A stretch of 64,000 nt of DNA from Syncephalastrum monosporum B8922. Its lineage: Eukaryota > Mucoromycota > Mucoromycetes > Mucorales > Syncephalastraceae. The position numbers and the translations under genes are program-made. Within the stretch, counting starts at the first letter, position 1; each line of letters starts with the position of its first letter. Positions 12,422 through 25,573 of the stretch are shown one piece after another. The notes under the pieces are model-generated. The model was not told the origin of the DNA and did no database searches. It saw only the letters and a list, made by a program, of their open reading frames with translations. The stretch spans positions 1 to 64,000 of the forward strand of contig JNEN01001227.1 of assembly GCA_000697355.1 (NCBI GenBank), in the 5' to 3' direction.

Positions 12422-13595
12422 CAGGAATCGCAAAAAAGAACTTGCTGTGCAAGCGGAGTGTGTGCCCGACAATCCAAATGTGTAAGATGAAAAAAAAAAA
12501 AGCTTTCGGTTTCAGATCAATATCAGCAACCCGCCATACAGAAAAAAAAACTTTTTTTTTCTTTCTTGCCTTTTCCATGACAGACCGAACCCGTTTGCCA
12601 CACAATACAGTATTTAACACACAACAAGAGACCCATATGTCAATAGTGACACAATTACCCCCGGGGGTAGGTGAAGAAGGTGAAGAAGCCCGTAGAATAG
12701 TCTATTGGATATGAAGGCAAACCCTCAAAGCATGCATTGACGGCTTGCATGTCGGTGTTCTCCGCCGATTCACAGCCCTTCTGTTGTTGCTGTGGTCGTT
12801 GCTGCCATGTTGTTGCTGCTGTTGCCCGGCGATACCATGAGGTGGCTGCACTCCCAAGCTATAATATCACATATCTCGAATTGCTCATCCACGCTGCATC
12901 TTGAAGCCCTAGACGCCATCCCGGATTTTTGGTGTTACATTCTGGGATTACGCTCCGAGGACACGTGAAGGGAAGAAGTTCCTGCTATCTCAGCTCTGTT
13001 TGCCATCTCACAACAGTACGAGGAGGTAGACTCTACTTAAATGAAGGTGCCATTCCTGCTATATCCCTTTGCGCAAATGGTCACATCGATATTTTGCCCA
13101 TTCGGAAATGAAGCCAAAAGATGGACAAATGTTTTAGTTTGGGATCTGGTGATAGTTTTCCAAACAGGTATACTGGGTCCGGCTGGTTCATCACATGAAC
13201 AAGGAACTATTGGATGTTCAGGAGTGATATTTCTGAAGAGAAAGAAGGAGAGCAAGGCAATATTGCTTTCGAGTGATCCGTTCTAGCCCCGATAATCCAT
13301 GGTATTTGTAACTAGCAGTATATTGCGATAGAACTAGAAACGTGTTTTCTCCCCACGCACCTGTATACCGCACACCATTGAACCTTAAACATGTTTGTCG
13401 TGGGATTTGTGTCCTCCGTATTGATGTTTATTGTTTGCGCGTGGCCCTCCGTTTGTGCGACTACAACACCACATCGATTCGGCACGAGTCCACGACAACG
13501 CAGGTTCTATTTAAAGATCTATAGCGTTGTCAAATGTGGGTCTTGTGGTAGAAGCAGGTCATAGGATACCTATTGTCTTGTCAAGCTCAGTCTCG
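12422..13595. other. Intergenic region; LAG1 promoter and downstream unassigned DNA
   Basis: No supported gene. A short CAA/TTG-rich stretch at about 12775-12830 could encode poly-residue runs but has no surrounding frame. Nothing else recognised. Confidence 0.4.
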
Positions 13596-15129
13596 CTAAT
13601 CGTCTTCCCCCCCTCCGGAGGGCTTGACGTAGCCAGAGTCGTATTGCCAGGCAGGGTCAGGGAGCGTAGAAGGGCAGTCTGCTCGGGGCGAAGATAAGTT
13701 GGCATACCCTTCAAAGGACCTGGCTGCTGCATCACGCTTCGTCAGGTAAGGCGTGCCCCACAACTGATGCATAGTGCTTGAGACAGAGGCGTGCTCATGC
13801 ACGTCAGAAATGACGAGCCCCTTGGGCACGTAGGGTGAGATGAGCAAGGCAGGGACACGGATACCAAGTCGTGTAAAGTTAAACGTAGGGTCAGTGATAC
13901 CGTCTGGATTGGGAACACCTGTAGGACTTCATAGGAAAACCAAAGGAAAGAGATCCAATAAGAACCTACTATCAGTCAGGATGTAAAGAGTAGAGTGACC
14001 AACTTACGGAGGTACATGGTCGTAGAAGCCTCCGTGCTCGTCCTTTTCATGCGCGCAAAATAGCTGTGAGCTTTCGTGTCTTACTATTACTTGTGTGTGT
14101 CCTACCCATACGAGAAGCATAAGCATATCATTCCACTGTGGACTCGCACGCAACGCTTCATAAATCTGCTTATAAAAGAGCTCCCCGCGGCGCAGATCAT
14201 AGAATTCGCTCGCGTGTGGGTGTTGATCGTTGATCAGACGCTGATCCACACCAAACATGGCGGGTTCAATGAAGGTATAAGACGGAAGCGAGCCATTGCG
14301 GCAATCTTGATAGAAAGCATCCATATCATAACCAGGGACTCGGGTCGGGTCGCGAAAGTAGCGAAATAGCAACGTGCCTGGTACGGGCGAAGAGGAATAA
14401 ATGCGGTAGGGTATCTTGTGCTGATCGAGGTTTTCAAAGGTGGTCTTCAGCGGGTAGCCGAGCTTGGGAAAGTCGTTGTTCACGACGCCACCCGCCGTCG
14501 CGGCATGCAGGAAATTCCGGTTCGGAAAGGTGGAGCCGGGCAGGGAGGAGAACCAGTGCTATTGAAATGAGCGTCTCGTTGGTGGATCTGTCTATTCTTC
14601 TTGATCTTACATCAAAAACAGCGTATTCCTGCGCGAGTGAATACAACACGGGCAGGGTGGATTGGTTCAGGCCACGCATGACTTCATCTGCGCGAGACTG
14701 GCCTCTGTACTTGACGTAGTTGGCTACAAATCCACCCATAGAGGGATTGTCGTGCATGTCGGGTAGTGTACCATAGGGCAGGTTGTAGATCTGCTGATCC
14801 ACATCATAGATGAAGTTCTCCGGCTCGTCTGTGCTATAATGTAAGATGTGGGTCTAGAGTTACACAGCATATGCAAGTTTGTTCTTTGCGACCTACTGAA
14901 ACAGAGCGTCATGCGATACACAATAGTCGGTGCCGTTGAAGGTGTTGCACATGGACGGGTCTGAGCCTTCTGTGGCAGGGTTGATCTGCTTGAGCTGGCC
15001 CAGGAAGTGGTCGTAGCTGTGGTTCTTCATCATGAGCACCACCAGCGTCTTGATGGCTGGGTTCGCAGCAGCCAGGGAGAGCCGACTCATTGTCAGAGCA
15101 ACGATGGTATAGAGAAATGAAACTGCCAT
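13596..15129 (-). CDS. Secreted phosphoesterase (PF04185-type; acid phosphatase / non-specific phospholipase C family)
   Basis: Five exons on the minus strand. The signal peptide MAVSFLYTIVALTMSRLSLA is followed by the family opening motif IKTLVVLMMKNHSYDHFLG (metal ligand Asn). Later come VFDHWFSSLPGSTFPNRNF, a second core motif VWDEHGGFYDHVPPPTGVP (Asp/Glu/His ligands) and LGIRVPALLISPYVPKG. Residues near the C-terminus include DVHEHASVSSTMHQLWG. Members hydrolyse phosphomonoesters or phospholipid headgroups; the substrate here cannot be told. The DEHGG exon is reached by a phase-0 intron after VW, and the next acceptor (aag before tcctacagg) gives PPPTGVPNPDG. A TATATA element lies about 40 bp upstream. 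Confidence 0.88.
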
Positions 15130-15426
15130 ACTTGTTTCATGATGAGGCTGAGCGCCTTGCAGGACTATATATGAGAATATTGGGTTGACATATAAAGGAG
15201 ATGATTTAAGAAGCCAAAAGAGGCAATCGCGGATGGCGCAATTCCGTGCGCAATTTTGTATGGGCCGTGGCTTGCCTGCCCTTTGGGTTGGGTGCGCGCG
15301 CGTCCGCTCTTGTGGGACCTTCACCCTTTGATTACAAATCCTTCGGCAACAAAAAGCAACACACACCACTTGCTTCTTCCTGCTTCTTATATCTCCTTAT
15401 CGTTATTACCCTGGTATCACTCTGTT
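15130..15426. promoter_or_regulatory. Bidirectional promoter between phosphoesterase and glutamate-cysteine ligase
   Basis: A 297-bp divergent spacer. TATA-like elements (tatatatga, tatataaag region at 15163-15195) face the minus-strand gene. The side facing the plus-strand gene is pyrimidine-rich with no clear TATA. No recognised stress-response site was confirmed. Confidence 0.5.
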
Positions 15427-17743
15427 ATGGGTCTCTTATCCTTGGGAACTCCCCTCCACTGGAACGAAGCCAAGCTTTACGCTGACCACGTCCGATCGCA
15501 CGGCATCGATCAGTTTTTGTCCATTTACCGCAAGCAGCGCACCAACCAGAAGCAATGCCTTCTCTGGGGCGACGAGGTAACGTTCTACTGGGGGAAAATA
15601 TCCCGTCAGGATATAACTATAACACGCAAGGACTCTTAGGTAGAATACGTCGTTGTCAAGGTCGACGACGAGCGCCAGTCCGTCAAGTTGTCGCTGCGCG
15701 TCTTTGAAGTCCTCGCCGAGCTACAAAAGACCGAGCAAGACTATCAGGAAGGTCGAACCACGTAAATGCATACACTGGTCGTCATGACAAATCACAAAGA
15801 CTCACATTCGCTGCGCTGTGTATAGCACACCTCCTGAAGCGCTGTGGAGACCCGAATACGGCCGCCACATGATCGAAGGCACGCCGGGCGAGCCTTACGG
15901 CTGCACCCTCCGCGATCTGAGCACAGTCGAAGATAACATGAAGCGTCGGCGCCGCTTAGCCGAGGCGGCCATGCTGCCGGGCGAACTGCCGATGACCCTC
16001 GTCAACTACCCGCGTCTGGGCTGTCCGCATGAATTGGAGACCGATCACGCACCGCAGGGCCTGGCGTGTCAGAGCATGTTTGTGCCCGATGAGATTATCA
16101 ACCCACATGCACGGTTCCCGTAAGTCGACAAGTATACAAATACAATCAGTAGGGCGGCGGGTTCTCTAACTTCCAGGTTAGGACTTTGACGGCCAACATT
16201 CGGCGACGACGCGGCTCCAAGGTGGAGATCAATATGCCCATCTTTCACGATGTCAACACACCCCGCCCCTTTATCGACCCAACCATCCCATGGGACCGTG
16301 ACTGGTCTAAGCACGACAAGGAGGCTGCGAATGGTGCTGCTAAGCCGGATCACATCTACATGGATGCGATGGCGTTCGGCATGGGCTGCTGTTGTCTCCA
16401 AATCACATTCCAAGCATGCAACATTGATGAAGCACGCCGTCTCTACGATCATCTGGCTCCCGTTGCCCCTATCATGGTAAGAACACAGAGGGAAAGAAAA
16501 AAGCAATCATGCTGAGCTTGCTGCAGCTGGCGTTGACGGCGGCCGCGCCCATTTTCCGCGGTTATCTCGCTGACGTTGATTGTCGCTGGAACGTCATTGC
16601 GGCCAGTGTGGATGATCGGACACCCGAAGAGCGAGGACTCAAGGTAAGGATGAGAGCATTGAAAGGAGTGATGGTACGAGCTCAGTCTTGTATGCTAGCC
16701 TCTGCAAAACGATCGGTTCGTGATCAACAAGTCTCGATACGATTCTATCGACACCTACATCTCCAATGATTCCTTGTACAAGGGCAAGTATAATGACTTG
16801 GACCTGGTTTATGATAAGGCGATCTACGAAAAGCTGCGCGCGGGCGATGTTGATGACTTGTTGGCACGGCACATCTCCCACTTGTTTATTCGAGATCCAC
16901 TGGTGATCTTTAAGGAGCTCCTAGATCAGGACGACGAGCAATCCTCAGACCATTTCGAGGTACATGATCGGACCTGGTACAAGCGGCACCTATTCATAAT
17001 GGAACACTTCTTAGAACCTGCAATCCACCAACTGGCAGACGGTGCGCTTCAAGCCGCCGCCGCCCAACTCTAACATTGGCTGGCGCGTCGAATTCCGGAG
17101 CATGGAAGCGCAGCTGACCGATTTTGAAAATGCCGCGTTCTCGGTGTTTATAGTCCTCTTGACACGCGTGATCCTGAGCTTCAACCTCAACTTTTATATC
17201 CCTATCACCAAAGTCGACGAGAACATGCGAACGGCGCACAAGCGCGGAGCAGTGACAAATGACAAATTTTATTTCCGCAAGAACATCTTCAGTAGTAAGT
17301 GCAATTTGCTTTGGGTGCTCATTTTGCTGACGCTTGCAGCAGATACCAGAGCAGAGGCTCCCAGCAATGGTGACACAGCGCACGCCGAGTCGGAAGAGGA
17401 CGAGGATGCTTATGAGCTTATGACGATGGATCAAATCATGAACGGGCAGGACCAGGGCTTCCCGGGCCTCATTCCGCTGGTGGATAGTTACCTGAACAGC
17501 GTCAATGTCGATATCGAGACACGACAGAAATTACAAAGCTACCTGTCCCTGATCAGCCGGCGTGCTAGCGGCGAGCTCATGACCGGCGCGACTTACCTCC
17601 GTAAATTGGTGACAAGCCATCCGGACTACAAGCAGGACTCGGTGGTGTCACCCTCCATTAACTATGATTTGATCAAAACGGTGGACAAGGTAGCCAAGGG
17701 TGAACTGAAGGCGCCTGAGCTCCTGGGTGATTTCGACGCATGA
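15427..17743 (+). CDS. GSH1: Glutamate-cysteine ligase catalytic subunit (gamma-glutamylcysteine synthetase)
   Basis: Eight exons. It opens with the hallmark [20 protein letters not shown] and contains [17 protein letters not shown] (metal-binding Glu in GDEVEY), [78 protein letters not shown] and [20 protein letters not shown]. The enzyme makes gamma-glutamylcysteine, the rate-limiting step of glutathione synthesis in the cytosol. All introns join in phase. The exon 3/4 acceptor is the second AG (ccaggttag), since the first introduces a stop. The last intron's acceptor may be gcag or gcagcag, changing only one residue. An acidic, low-complexity insert ([10 protein letters not shown]) follows it. 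Confidence 0.97.
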
Positions 17744-18186
17744 TTTACATAATATCAGCCACCCTCCTCGAGCTTCCGTTTTGACATCCCATGTTTTTTG
17801 CTTTTCCAAACTGTTCCTTTCATGCCGTACGATCTATTGTTTCCTGCTTCTTTTTATTTTCCTTTTTCTTTTTTTTTTTTTGCGCCACGCATTCAGACAC
17901 ACACTAACCTCAGTACACCTACACGTTACCATCTTTTTATCTTTGCACATGTTAGACATTCTAGATTGTTATTAAAAGAGCTTGCATATGGGCTCAACGC
18001 GGGGGATTTTCTTTTTTCTATGTTATGTTCAGGCTGGCAAAAGCAAGTTGCGCAACGAAACGGAAAAGGTAATCGTCTGGCCATGGAGAACAGGCATAGA
18101 AGGAAAAAATATAATGGCGAATTTGTACACATGGCGTCTATGTTTGACGCGCACAACAGGAAAGAAATAAATGAATCATATGAAAA

Positions 18187-19555
18187 TTAGGAACCAGCCG
18201 TGTAAAAGTAGCTTTGCTCCCAAAACACCCGATAATCGTTCAGGGCGGCTATACATAGTCGAAAACCGAGATGAGCCCAGGTAAGTATCTCTGCAGTCTC
18301 AATCTTACCTGCGACAATGGACATAATGGGACGGTGCTCAAAGGTGTCACAAAAGGTATCGAGGATCTTCTTTGTGAAGCGTGTATAGATGGGACCGCGG
18401 AAAAAGTAGTAGAGAAGCAAATAGTCTCTGCGATGCGATTCTTCCTTTTCCACGGGAGACATGGGCTGCATGTGCCGTGCGACGCGTGCCATGAGATCTA
18501 TCCCAAGCGATACAAGCCAAGGTTTCCAAGAGTCTTCTTCTGCCTTCTCGTCCTCCTCATCGGATTCCATCTGAGTAGTCTGGACGCGCTCCAGGACCAA
18601 CATGGCTTTGAAAGTTTGAGTTCAATGACGTCCTGGCCTTCTTTTTTTCTGCATGCCTTACCGTAGATAACGGGTCGGATGATCCAGAGGATCTCTGCGG
18701 CGTGGGCCCAGCCTGAGCGGGGTACGACAGGATGAATGTCATCACTAAGGAGGTCTGGATTGGCGCTGGAGGGAGTGCCTGTGCGGGGATCGATTGTGCC
18801 GAGCTCAAGCTTGTCGGTCGTGTTGAGGTCAAGCGAGTCGGGAGCGATATTGCGCACGAGATGGGCAGGGTGAAGCACGGTCGAGCGCTGCGAGGTGTAG
18901 AACAAGACGAAACGAAGACAGGCCCTAGCGATTAAAGTGGATTGGACGGAATGTCAATGTATTAGGATATTCAGACTTACTTGAATGCTTCAATGACGGT
19001 AATCCAGCGCCAGTTGGACCGCGCCTTGGCATGACGACGGCGCCAGAAGAGCTCAAACACGACTTCGGTATACGACACGATACTTAATGACACGGCGGCC
19101 AGCCGCGGCCATGACCTTTGGTAATAAAACCGGCGAATATACTCGTTGAAACTGAACGGGTCTTTTTCGGCCTCGTCTTGCTGTTTGACAAGGCGGTCCC
19201 TTCGTCTTGCAAGCAAATGTGTATTAAAGAGAGAGACCAAGTTTAAGACGGACAGGACTAGCAAAAAGGTGAGTTTAAGACCACTGAGCTGATGCTGCTT
19301 ATAGGAAGTAAGGCCGAACGTACTGGATTGCGAACAAAGATCAGCATCTTCAAAGCGTCCTGGAATGAGCGAACAAAAAGAAGGGCATGGTATGAGCGTG
19401 GAGGGGGGAGACACAAAGGCCAGGTTTTAATTAATAAATTAGGTACCTGGCAGAGCGAGCGCCAGTGCACGAATAAAGTCCTCGGTCAGTTCGATTTGAG
19501 TGGCATAATAGCGACGATACTGCGTCGAGACACGAAGTAGCGTCGCAGGGAGCAT
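18187..19555 (-). CDS. PEX16: Peroxisomal membrane biogenesis protein PEX16
   Basis: Six exons. The N-terminus reads MLPATLLRVSTQYRRYY and LTEDFIRALALALPGRFEDAD. Next come an internal hydrophobic region with RSNWRWITVIEAFKACLRFV, the LHPAHLVRNIAPD segment, HPVVPRSGWAHAAEILWIIR, WKPWLVSLGIDLMARVA, RRDYLLLYYFFRGPIYTRFT and a C-terminus ending ALNDYRVFWEQSYFYTAGS. These match PEX16, an ER/peroxisome membrane protein that receives PEX3 and supports de novo peroxisome formation. A CA/GT-rich run lies just upstream of the start at 19555. The ATG was chosen because the conserved N-terminal helix follows directly and splices cleanly to exon 2. Confidence 0.93.
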
Positions 19556-20509
19556 GTGTGCGTATGTGTATGGGTACGTGTACGGGTACTGTGCGTGTAT
19601 GTGTGTGTGGGGTATATAAGGAGAAAAGAAACAAAAAATAGTTTAAATGAGAGCCATCAACATAAACAGACCAACAAGGCATAAATGGCAAGACGTTAGT
19701 CAGCCTACTTGCCGGGCGTGTGTGCCACATGAGGTTCACATTATACACTGTAGTACTGTTTTGTAGTCTTTTATTTCTTTTGCTTTACCCCTCATTTGCA
19801 TGACATTTGATGATATCGGAAACGCACAGACTGGAGTAAAGGATCGTCCGTCCCCCCTGACCATAAACTCCTTCTTTTCCTATTGGGCTAGTGAAACTTT
19901 CGTAGGGTCGACTTCTTTGACCACATTTCCTATATTCCATGATTATGATTGGCTCACCCATGGAAAAACATTTTTGTTTTTTGTACGCCCGCTAAAGCTC
20001 TGAAACCGATTGTTAAACTTCATCGACTGTGTGGTGCGTGTGTGTGAGTTGTACCTATTGCCTTCTATTGACCGGCAACAAATACAAACTCAAAAGTATT
20101 ACTTATCTGCTCGTTTCTTTTTCAATTCATCTCTGTTGTATTGGGCATGATGTAAGTAACCCGGTCTTGCAAGATTAGCTAACTCAGTGACGCGTGCTCA
20201 TTTAGTCTTACCATTCTCGATCACGTATTCTGAAACCTTTCTGTCTCTTGCTCTTTCTTTTCCTTATATTTATATATATTATATATTATTGTGTCTTGTT
20301 TCTGCTGCTGTCCACTCATTTTCCATTATTTATAACTTTTTCCGCCCTTTTCGTCAGCAGCAAAGCATAGGCAGAAAGCATACATCCGACTCCACCTTTT
20401 CGTTCTGGCTTTTACTTGTACTTTTTATATCTCTTTTTCCTGTGTCCTTTTTTTTCCCCCACCCTTCACACTTTCAACTCGACTGTGATCGACAACAAAC
20501 GCTCAGGCA
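19556..20509. other. Divergent spacer between PEX16 and the C2H2 factor
   Basis: The part next to PEX16 has a GT/CA-rich tract (19555-19610). The part before 20510 is a long pyrimidine-rich leader of the kind seen before other regulatory genes in this window. No separate gene. Confidence 0.5.
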
Positions 20510-21204
20510 ATGGAGACGCAATCGACCGAACACCCGGCTCTATCGGATCCGGGCGATCCAGCAGGTCTTGCCCTGGGTGGATTCCCGACCCATGTTTCAG
20601 ATGTGCACTCATCCACCGCTCCTCCTCCGTCTGGCGCTGATTCAGCTGCTCCTTCGTTTGGCCTTCCTGCAATGACAGCCGCCCCGCAGCAGTTCCAGCG
20701 CTTCTCCATTAGCCCGCACGTCACCACGCCCGAGGACGGTCAGCCCCTCTTTCACAATCACCCGATGGATCTTTCTTCAGGGAATCCATCCTCACTGTCC
20801 CATCCGCCGCCTCCTCCAGCCATGCTCTCTCAGTCTCTCCAGCACAACCCACAGCTGGTGGGTGAGTCCAACAACAGCAACGATAACAACAACATTATGA
20901 AGGACTCGTATAACCATCACTTGTTGGCCATGGCGACTGGAAACGACCAAGGCTTTGGTAATCAGCAAAGTATAATGTCGAATGTCCAGAATGCTGCTGT
21001 GCTTTCTCAGGGTCTTATCAGCCCTCCCGCCCATCCTGAATTAAGTCAACACATGGCAAACAAATCAGACGAGCAGGGGCCACCTTCCAACCTGGGTGCC
21101 AGTGCTCTCTCACATGATCACTCGCATCATCCTCCGCAAACAAACCACCATCACCACCAAACACAACAGCATCCTCAGCAACAGCAGCAGCAAGATCACC
21201 ATTC

Positions 21205-21240
<36 letters not shown>

Positions 21241-21564
21241 TGGGGCGATGATGATGCACAACCCCTCTAATCCTATCGTGCATCATCAGCTAATGGTATG
21301 GTTTTCGTTGTGTTACCCTTCTGTGGCTCATTTATTGCACAGGAACAGAATCCGATGGATCACCCCAATGCCATGTCGCAGTCCATGGACCAGAGCGTTC
21401 AACAAGCTAGTATGATCCTGTCCCAGCAAAGTACTCCCCAGGACATGCACCGCTCTTCCCATGACTATGGCTTTAGCCCCCAGCAACAACAACCACAGCA
21501 ACAATCACAGCAACAGCAGCAACAGCAACAGCAGCAACAACAACAGCAATCACAGCAACAGACC

Positions 21565-21602
<38 letters not shown>

Positions 21603-23725
21603 CCAGAATGATATCCAAAACATCCTATTTGGCGAGCAGTCTGCTCCTGCTCCTCCTCAGCACCCGCACGAGCCTCCTCAGCCGAGCCCGCAAGAACAGG
21701 CCATGGCGGCCCAAGCGGCAGCTGCCCAGCAGGTCATGGCACAACATCTGGCCATTCAGCAGCAAGAGCAACAGGAACGCATTGCCGCTGCTGCCGCTGC
21801 CGCTGCAGTTGCGGCTGCGAATGCCCATCCTCCCAGTTATGAAACCATGAACAGCAGCGATCCATCGAATGTGATAATTCTTCATCATCCGGATCAGCTG
21901 CAATTACGTCATCCTTCGATGGACCTTGCCAACAACCAACAGCACCATCAACAACAGCAGGCTCAGCAACAGCAGCAGCAGCAGCAGCAACAACAACAAT
22001 CACCCCGCTCTCAGGCTCCACCGCAGCATCACCAGCAGCAGATGGTGTTTATTAATGAGAATCCAGAGTCACACCGGCAAAATGCAGGCCTTGTACAAGC
22101 TGCCCCAAATGAAAAGGTAAACATCAACGCTGCACGTCGTACAGAATTTTTTTTTTCTTTTTTTCTTTCGCTCACGATAAATTTAGACTGAGAACACACC
22201 GACACCACACGAACAGGAACATCATGAGCAGCCCCAACAGATCCATATCCCGCCTCCTCCTTCTGCGACCGAAATGAGCCTGGAAAATAAGTCGACACCT
22301 GCGCTTTCCGAGACGGTGGCGAAAACGGCCGATGTATCTGCCAAGGAGTTTGAAGGCATGACGCGTCAGCAGCTCATTGAACGCTTGATGGCGCTTGAGC
22401 AGGAAAAACGGGCGCAGCGGTTTGAGGCCACTGCTGGTAGTAGTGGCGGTCAAACGACGCGCCAACCACAAGCCGAGACTGAGATTAAGTCTGAGACGAG
22501 CACCAATATGGACGATGATGACGAAGAAGGCCCTTCGACCCCGTCAGACCAGGACAGACCCATGGAAGAGGCTGAGCGTAGTCTTTCCATCGGCAGTGGC
22601 ACCAAAGAAGATAACGAGGAAGCCGAAGAAGAAGACGAGGAGGACGAGACTGAGTCGGAGCAGCAGCAGCAAGAGGCCACGTCCAAGCCTATGCAATGTT
22701 TGTGGAAAGAGTGTGGCCAGGTATGTGCCGGCATGCAGGAGCTTATCACCCACATCAGTGACACACATGTTGGCAGCGGAAAGGTAAGATAATGGGGTGC
22801 GATACTTGCCTCTTTTTTTTTTTCTATCAAAAGAAAAAACTATACTCACTCGACTGTCTCCTCTAATTAGCCGACCTATCGCTGCGAATGGGAAGGATGT
22901 GCCCGAAATCAAAAGCCTTTCACGAAACGACACAAGATGTATAACCATTTGCGAACACATACGGGTGAGCGGCCGTTTGTGTGTCCTAAGCCGGGATGCG
23001 GCAAGCGCTTCTCGCGCCCTGATTCCCTGACGACGCACATCAAGACCCACTCAAATGTGCGACCGTATATCTGTCCTGCTGCAGGCTGCCACAAGGCATA
23101 CTACCATGCACGGTCATTGAAGAAACACGAGAAGACGCACGAAGTGCAAACCGTGGCGGCCTCAATCCCCTTCACCCACACTCCCTCGTATACGTTTGCT
23201 GGCCCGGTCCCGGTCGACTATCTCCACAACATGTCGATGCCGATGCAGCATCACCCGCAGTCCCAACCTCAGCCCCCACAGCCATCACAACCCCCACAAC
23301 CGCCATCGCAACCCGTCATGCCTCCCCCTCAGCATCATCATCATCCTCATCATCATGCTCCTCCTGCTCCTGCTCCTCCCACTGCCCCTCCTCATCCGCA
23401 TCCATTCTCTCCCACGCATCCAGTGGACCCTTCATCTGCGTTCCAAACCCCTTCGTCGTCGCCTCATCATACTTACCACCCTCCTAATCACGCCATGCAA
23501 GCCGGTATTGCACCCCAACATCCACAGCCCGCCCAAGGTCATCCACAACCCCAACCTCATCATCCTCATCATCAATCTACTCAGCAGAATGCACACCCGC
23601 AGTCTCAGGCTGCCTTCACTGTCATGCCACCCCAGTCCGGCATGGAGAACGCTGCGGTCGAGGCTGCGTTCGCTGTTGCGGCACAGCTTAATAGCGATAG
23701 ATTCGGTGGATTTCCAGGACCGTAA
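20510..23725 (+). CDS. Glutamine-rich C2H2 zinc-finger transcription factor (GLI/ZIC-like fingers)
   Basis: Four exons (20510-21295, 21343-22116, 22187-22783, 22871-23725) make about 1003 residues. The first half is Gln/His/Pro-rich with several long CAG/CAA-coded glutamine runs and an alanine run. An acidic Glu/Asp stretch ([13 protein letters not shown]) precedes the DNA-binding region. Four fingers of C-X4-C type follow: [37 protein letters not shown] and [14 protein letters not shown], with TGERP-like linkers. The tail is Pro/His/Gln-rich. The C-X4-C spacing recalls GLI/ZIC/PacC-type fungal regulators, but I cannot name an ortholog. It should be nuclear. A 5' leader that is very rich in T and C precedes the start. 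Confidence 0.9.
21199..22003. repeat. CAG/CAA repeats coding polyglutamine
   Basis: Clusters of CAG/CAA codons at about 21172-21240, 21481-21600 and 21940-22002 code glutamine runs in the C2H2 factor. They mix CAG and CAA, which limits slippage but still marks likely length-variable sites. Confidence 0.9.
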
Positions 23726-23947
23726 CACACATACTTTATATACTTTTTTTTATCTATTGTAACCAAAAAGAAAACGGGCGTCTCAAAAGAGAATAAAAAG
23801 ATTAAAAAGTCGTGCGATTCCCCCGGTGGAAATCAAACCATGCAAATTTTAAACGCACGTTTTGTTGAGATAGAATATACGTTGTATGTAACTGTAGATG
23901 ATATATGGTATAATTGTACAGACAAGACATTTACAACATTGAACACA

Positions 23948-25573
23948 TCAGTATTCGAATGCTTCGCAGTGCAGGTAAGGTGCACGGCTTGGGCTGGACA
24001 TGGACGCGATAACGTTCTTGACCTCAGCATTGTAGTAAGAGGGACCGCAAGCTAGAATAAAATAAAACGCACGTAAGCGCCCGCTGTCAAGTATGCATCA
24101 CGTTTGTTTCTCTGTCAACATACCATAAACGCCCACGTCACCTAAACCGATCTTTTCCGTGAGATAGGCACGAATGTTCAGGCGACGCAGGTGGACATTG
24201 GCGGTGTTTTGGGGCTGGCCTGCAGCGGAAGCGGAGGAGGACGAGGGCTCGGACTTGTCGTGGTAAGGTTCCTGAACCTTTTCCTCGAGGTCGTCGACAG
24301 AGCTGCCCGAAACGAAAAGATCGACAGAGACCCTGTTTGGGAATTCAGTCGTGACCTGATCGAGTTCGCGCTTAAACCACGTGAGCTCGGATGCGGAACG
24401 CACGGACCAGGCAAAAAATATACGTTGAGCCGCGGAGGCGTCTTGGAGGACCTCCCGCAGCAAGCGAATGCCGTAGGTGACACCCGCGCCTGCGTTCAAC
24501 GATATAATCGTATTATTCTCGAGGGCCTGGGCATCCCCGCATGGCCCGCTGATGAATGCAAAGAGCTCGGCCGGTGCGCGGTTGAGTAACTTGCGCGTAA
24601 AGTTACCGCGATTGGCTGCGTAGATCTCGATGCAGTCGCAGGAGCCGTCACTCTCGAGGTGAGTGCTGGTGATAGTAAAGGGGTGCCACTCGAACCAGGA
24701 GATGCTGGGAATGTGAATGTACAGATGCTGGCCGGGCTTATGGAAAATGGGGCTTGAGGTGCGGATAGCGAGGCGGGTCGAGTTGGCGAGTGGCTCCAGA
24801 CGGACGCGGGCAATGCGAGACTTGACATACCAGCCCGCGAGGAGGTTCAGACCGTACAAGACGAGACCGGTGAGGAAGTAGCGCATGGCGTAAGGCGTGT
24901 GCTTTGCGATGGCACCAATAAAACCAAAGGCGAGGAGGTGGGTGCCCAGCATGATTTCATAGCAGAAGCGGCGCACTGGATACATGCTGCCCAGAAAGAC
25001 GACGCACAAGCAGCCGTAGCCAGCCAGACCGTATTTGACTTTCTCGGTCTGAAGCTGAGCCTTGAGAAACGTCTTAAAAGGAGCCCATGACTCAATGTGG
25101 TAGGCCATGTGAGTAGTGGCTGTCACGACGATCGCTGTGGCCAGGAGACGATGGATCGCATTGATTTGGACCGGCGACATGCCCGTAAGGCAGCCGAGTG
25201 CAGAATGTTTTCCGGTTGTGGCAAGAATAAACGGCACGAGCGCAAGGGACAGGAAACCGGCTCGGTTCGAGTTGAGCTTGAGGTTCGTATCCACCAGCAG
25301 CAATGGCAGGCCCACACATAGCAATACGACGACACCGAGCCAGACACCCACCGGGGGCAGTGTCATATACCGCAGCCGCGGCGTATAGCTGAGCTGGTTG
25401 ACGACAAACGTCTCGAATCGCCGGTAACCCTCGGGCAGGCCAACCCAATATGCGAGCTGACGTCGCAGGATGGCTACCACAAATAGACCAGCGATCACAC
25501 CCGCCAAAGCGCCTGCGTACGGTGTGTTGGCATTTGGCGGCGTCTGGTCATTATCCATGTCCATTCCCTCCAT
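23948..25573 (-). CDS. Ferric reductase-like transmembrane oxidoreductase (FRE/NOX family)
   Basis: Two exons: nearly all in the first (25573 to about 24125), with a short second exon ending at the stop at 23948. Several hydrophobic helices contain the paired heme-ligand histidines (HRLLATAIVVTATTHMAYH and GTHLLAFGFIGAIAKH). The FAD-binding motif HPFTIT follows, then an NAD(P)H-binding region (NAGAGVTYGIRLLREVL) and the conserved end motif CGPSYYNAEV coded by the second exon. It moves electrons from cytosolic NAD(P)H across the membrane, typically to reduce Fe3+ or Cu2+ for uptake. Acceptor and regulation cannot be told. The start at 25573 (MEGMDMDNDQ) precedes the first helix. A Ser-rich insert (EPSSSSASAAG) sits near the C-terminus. 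Confidence 0.93.

Noticed and set aside
20187..20675. Plus-strand open frame before the C2H2 gene
   Set aside because: Phe/Leu/Ser-rich translation of a T/C-rich leader, out of frame with the real start.
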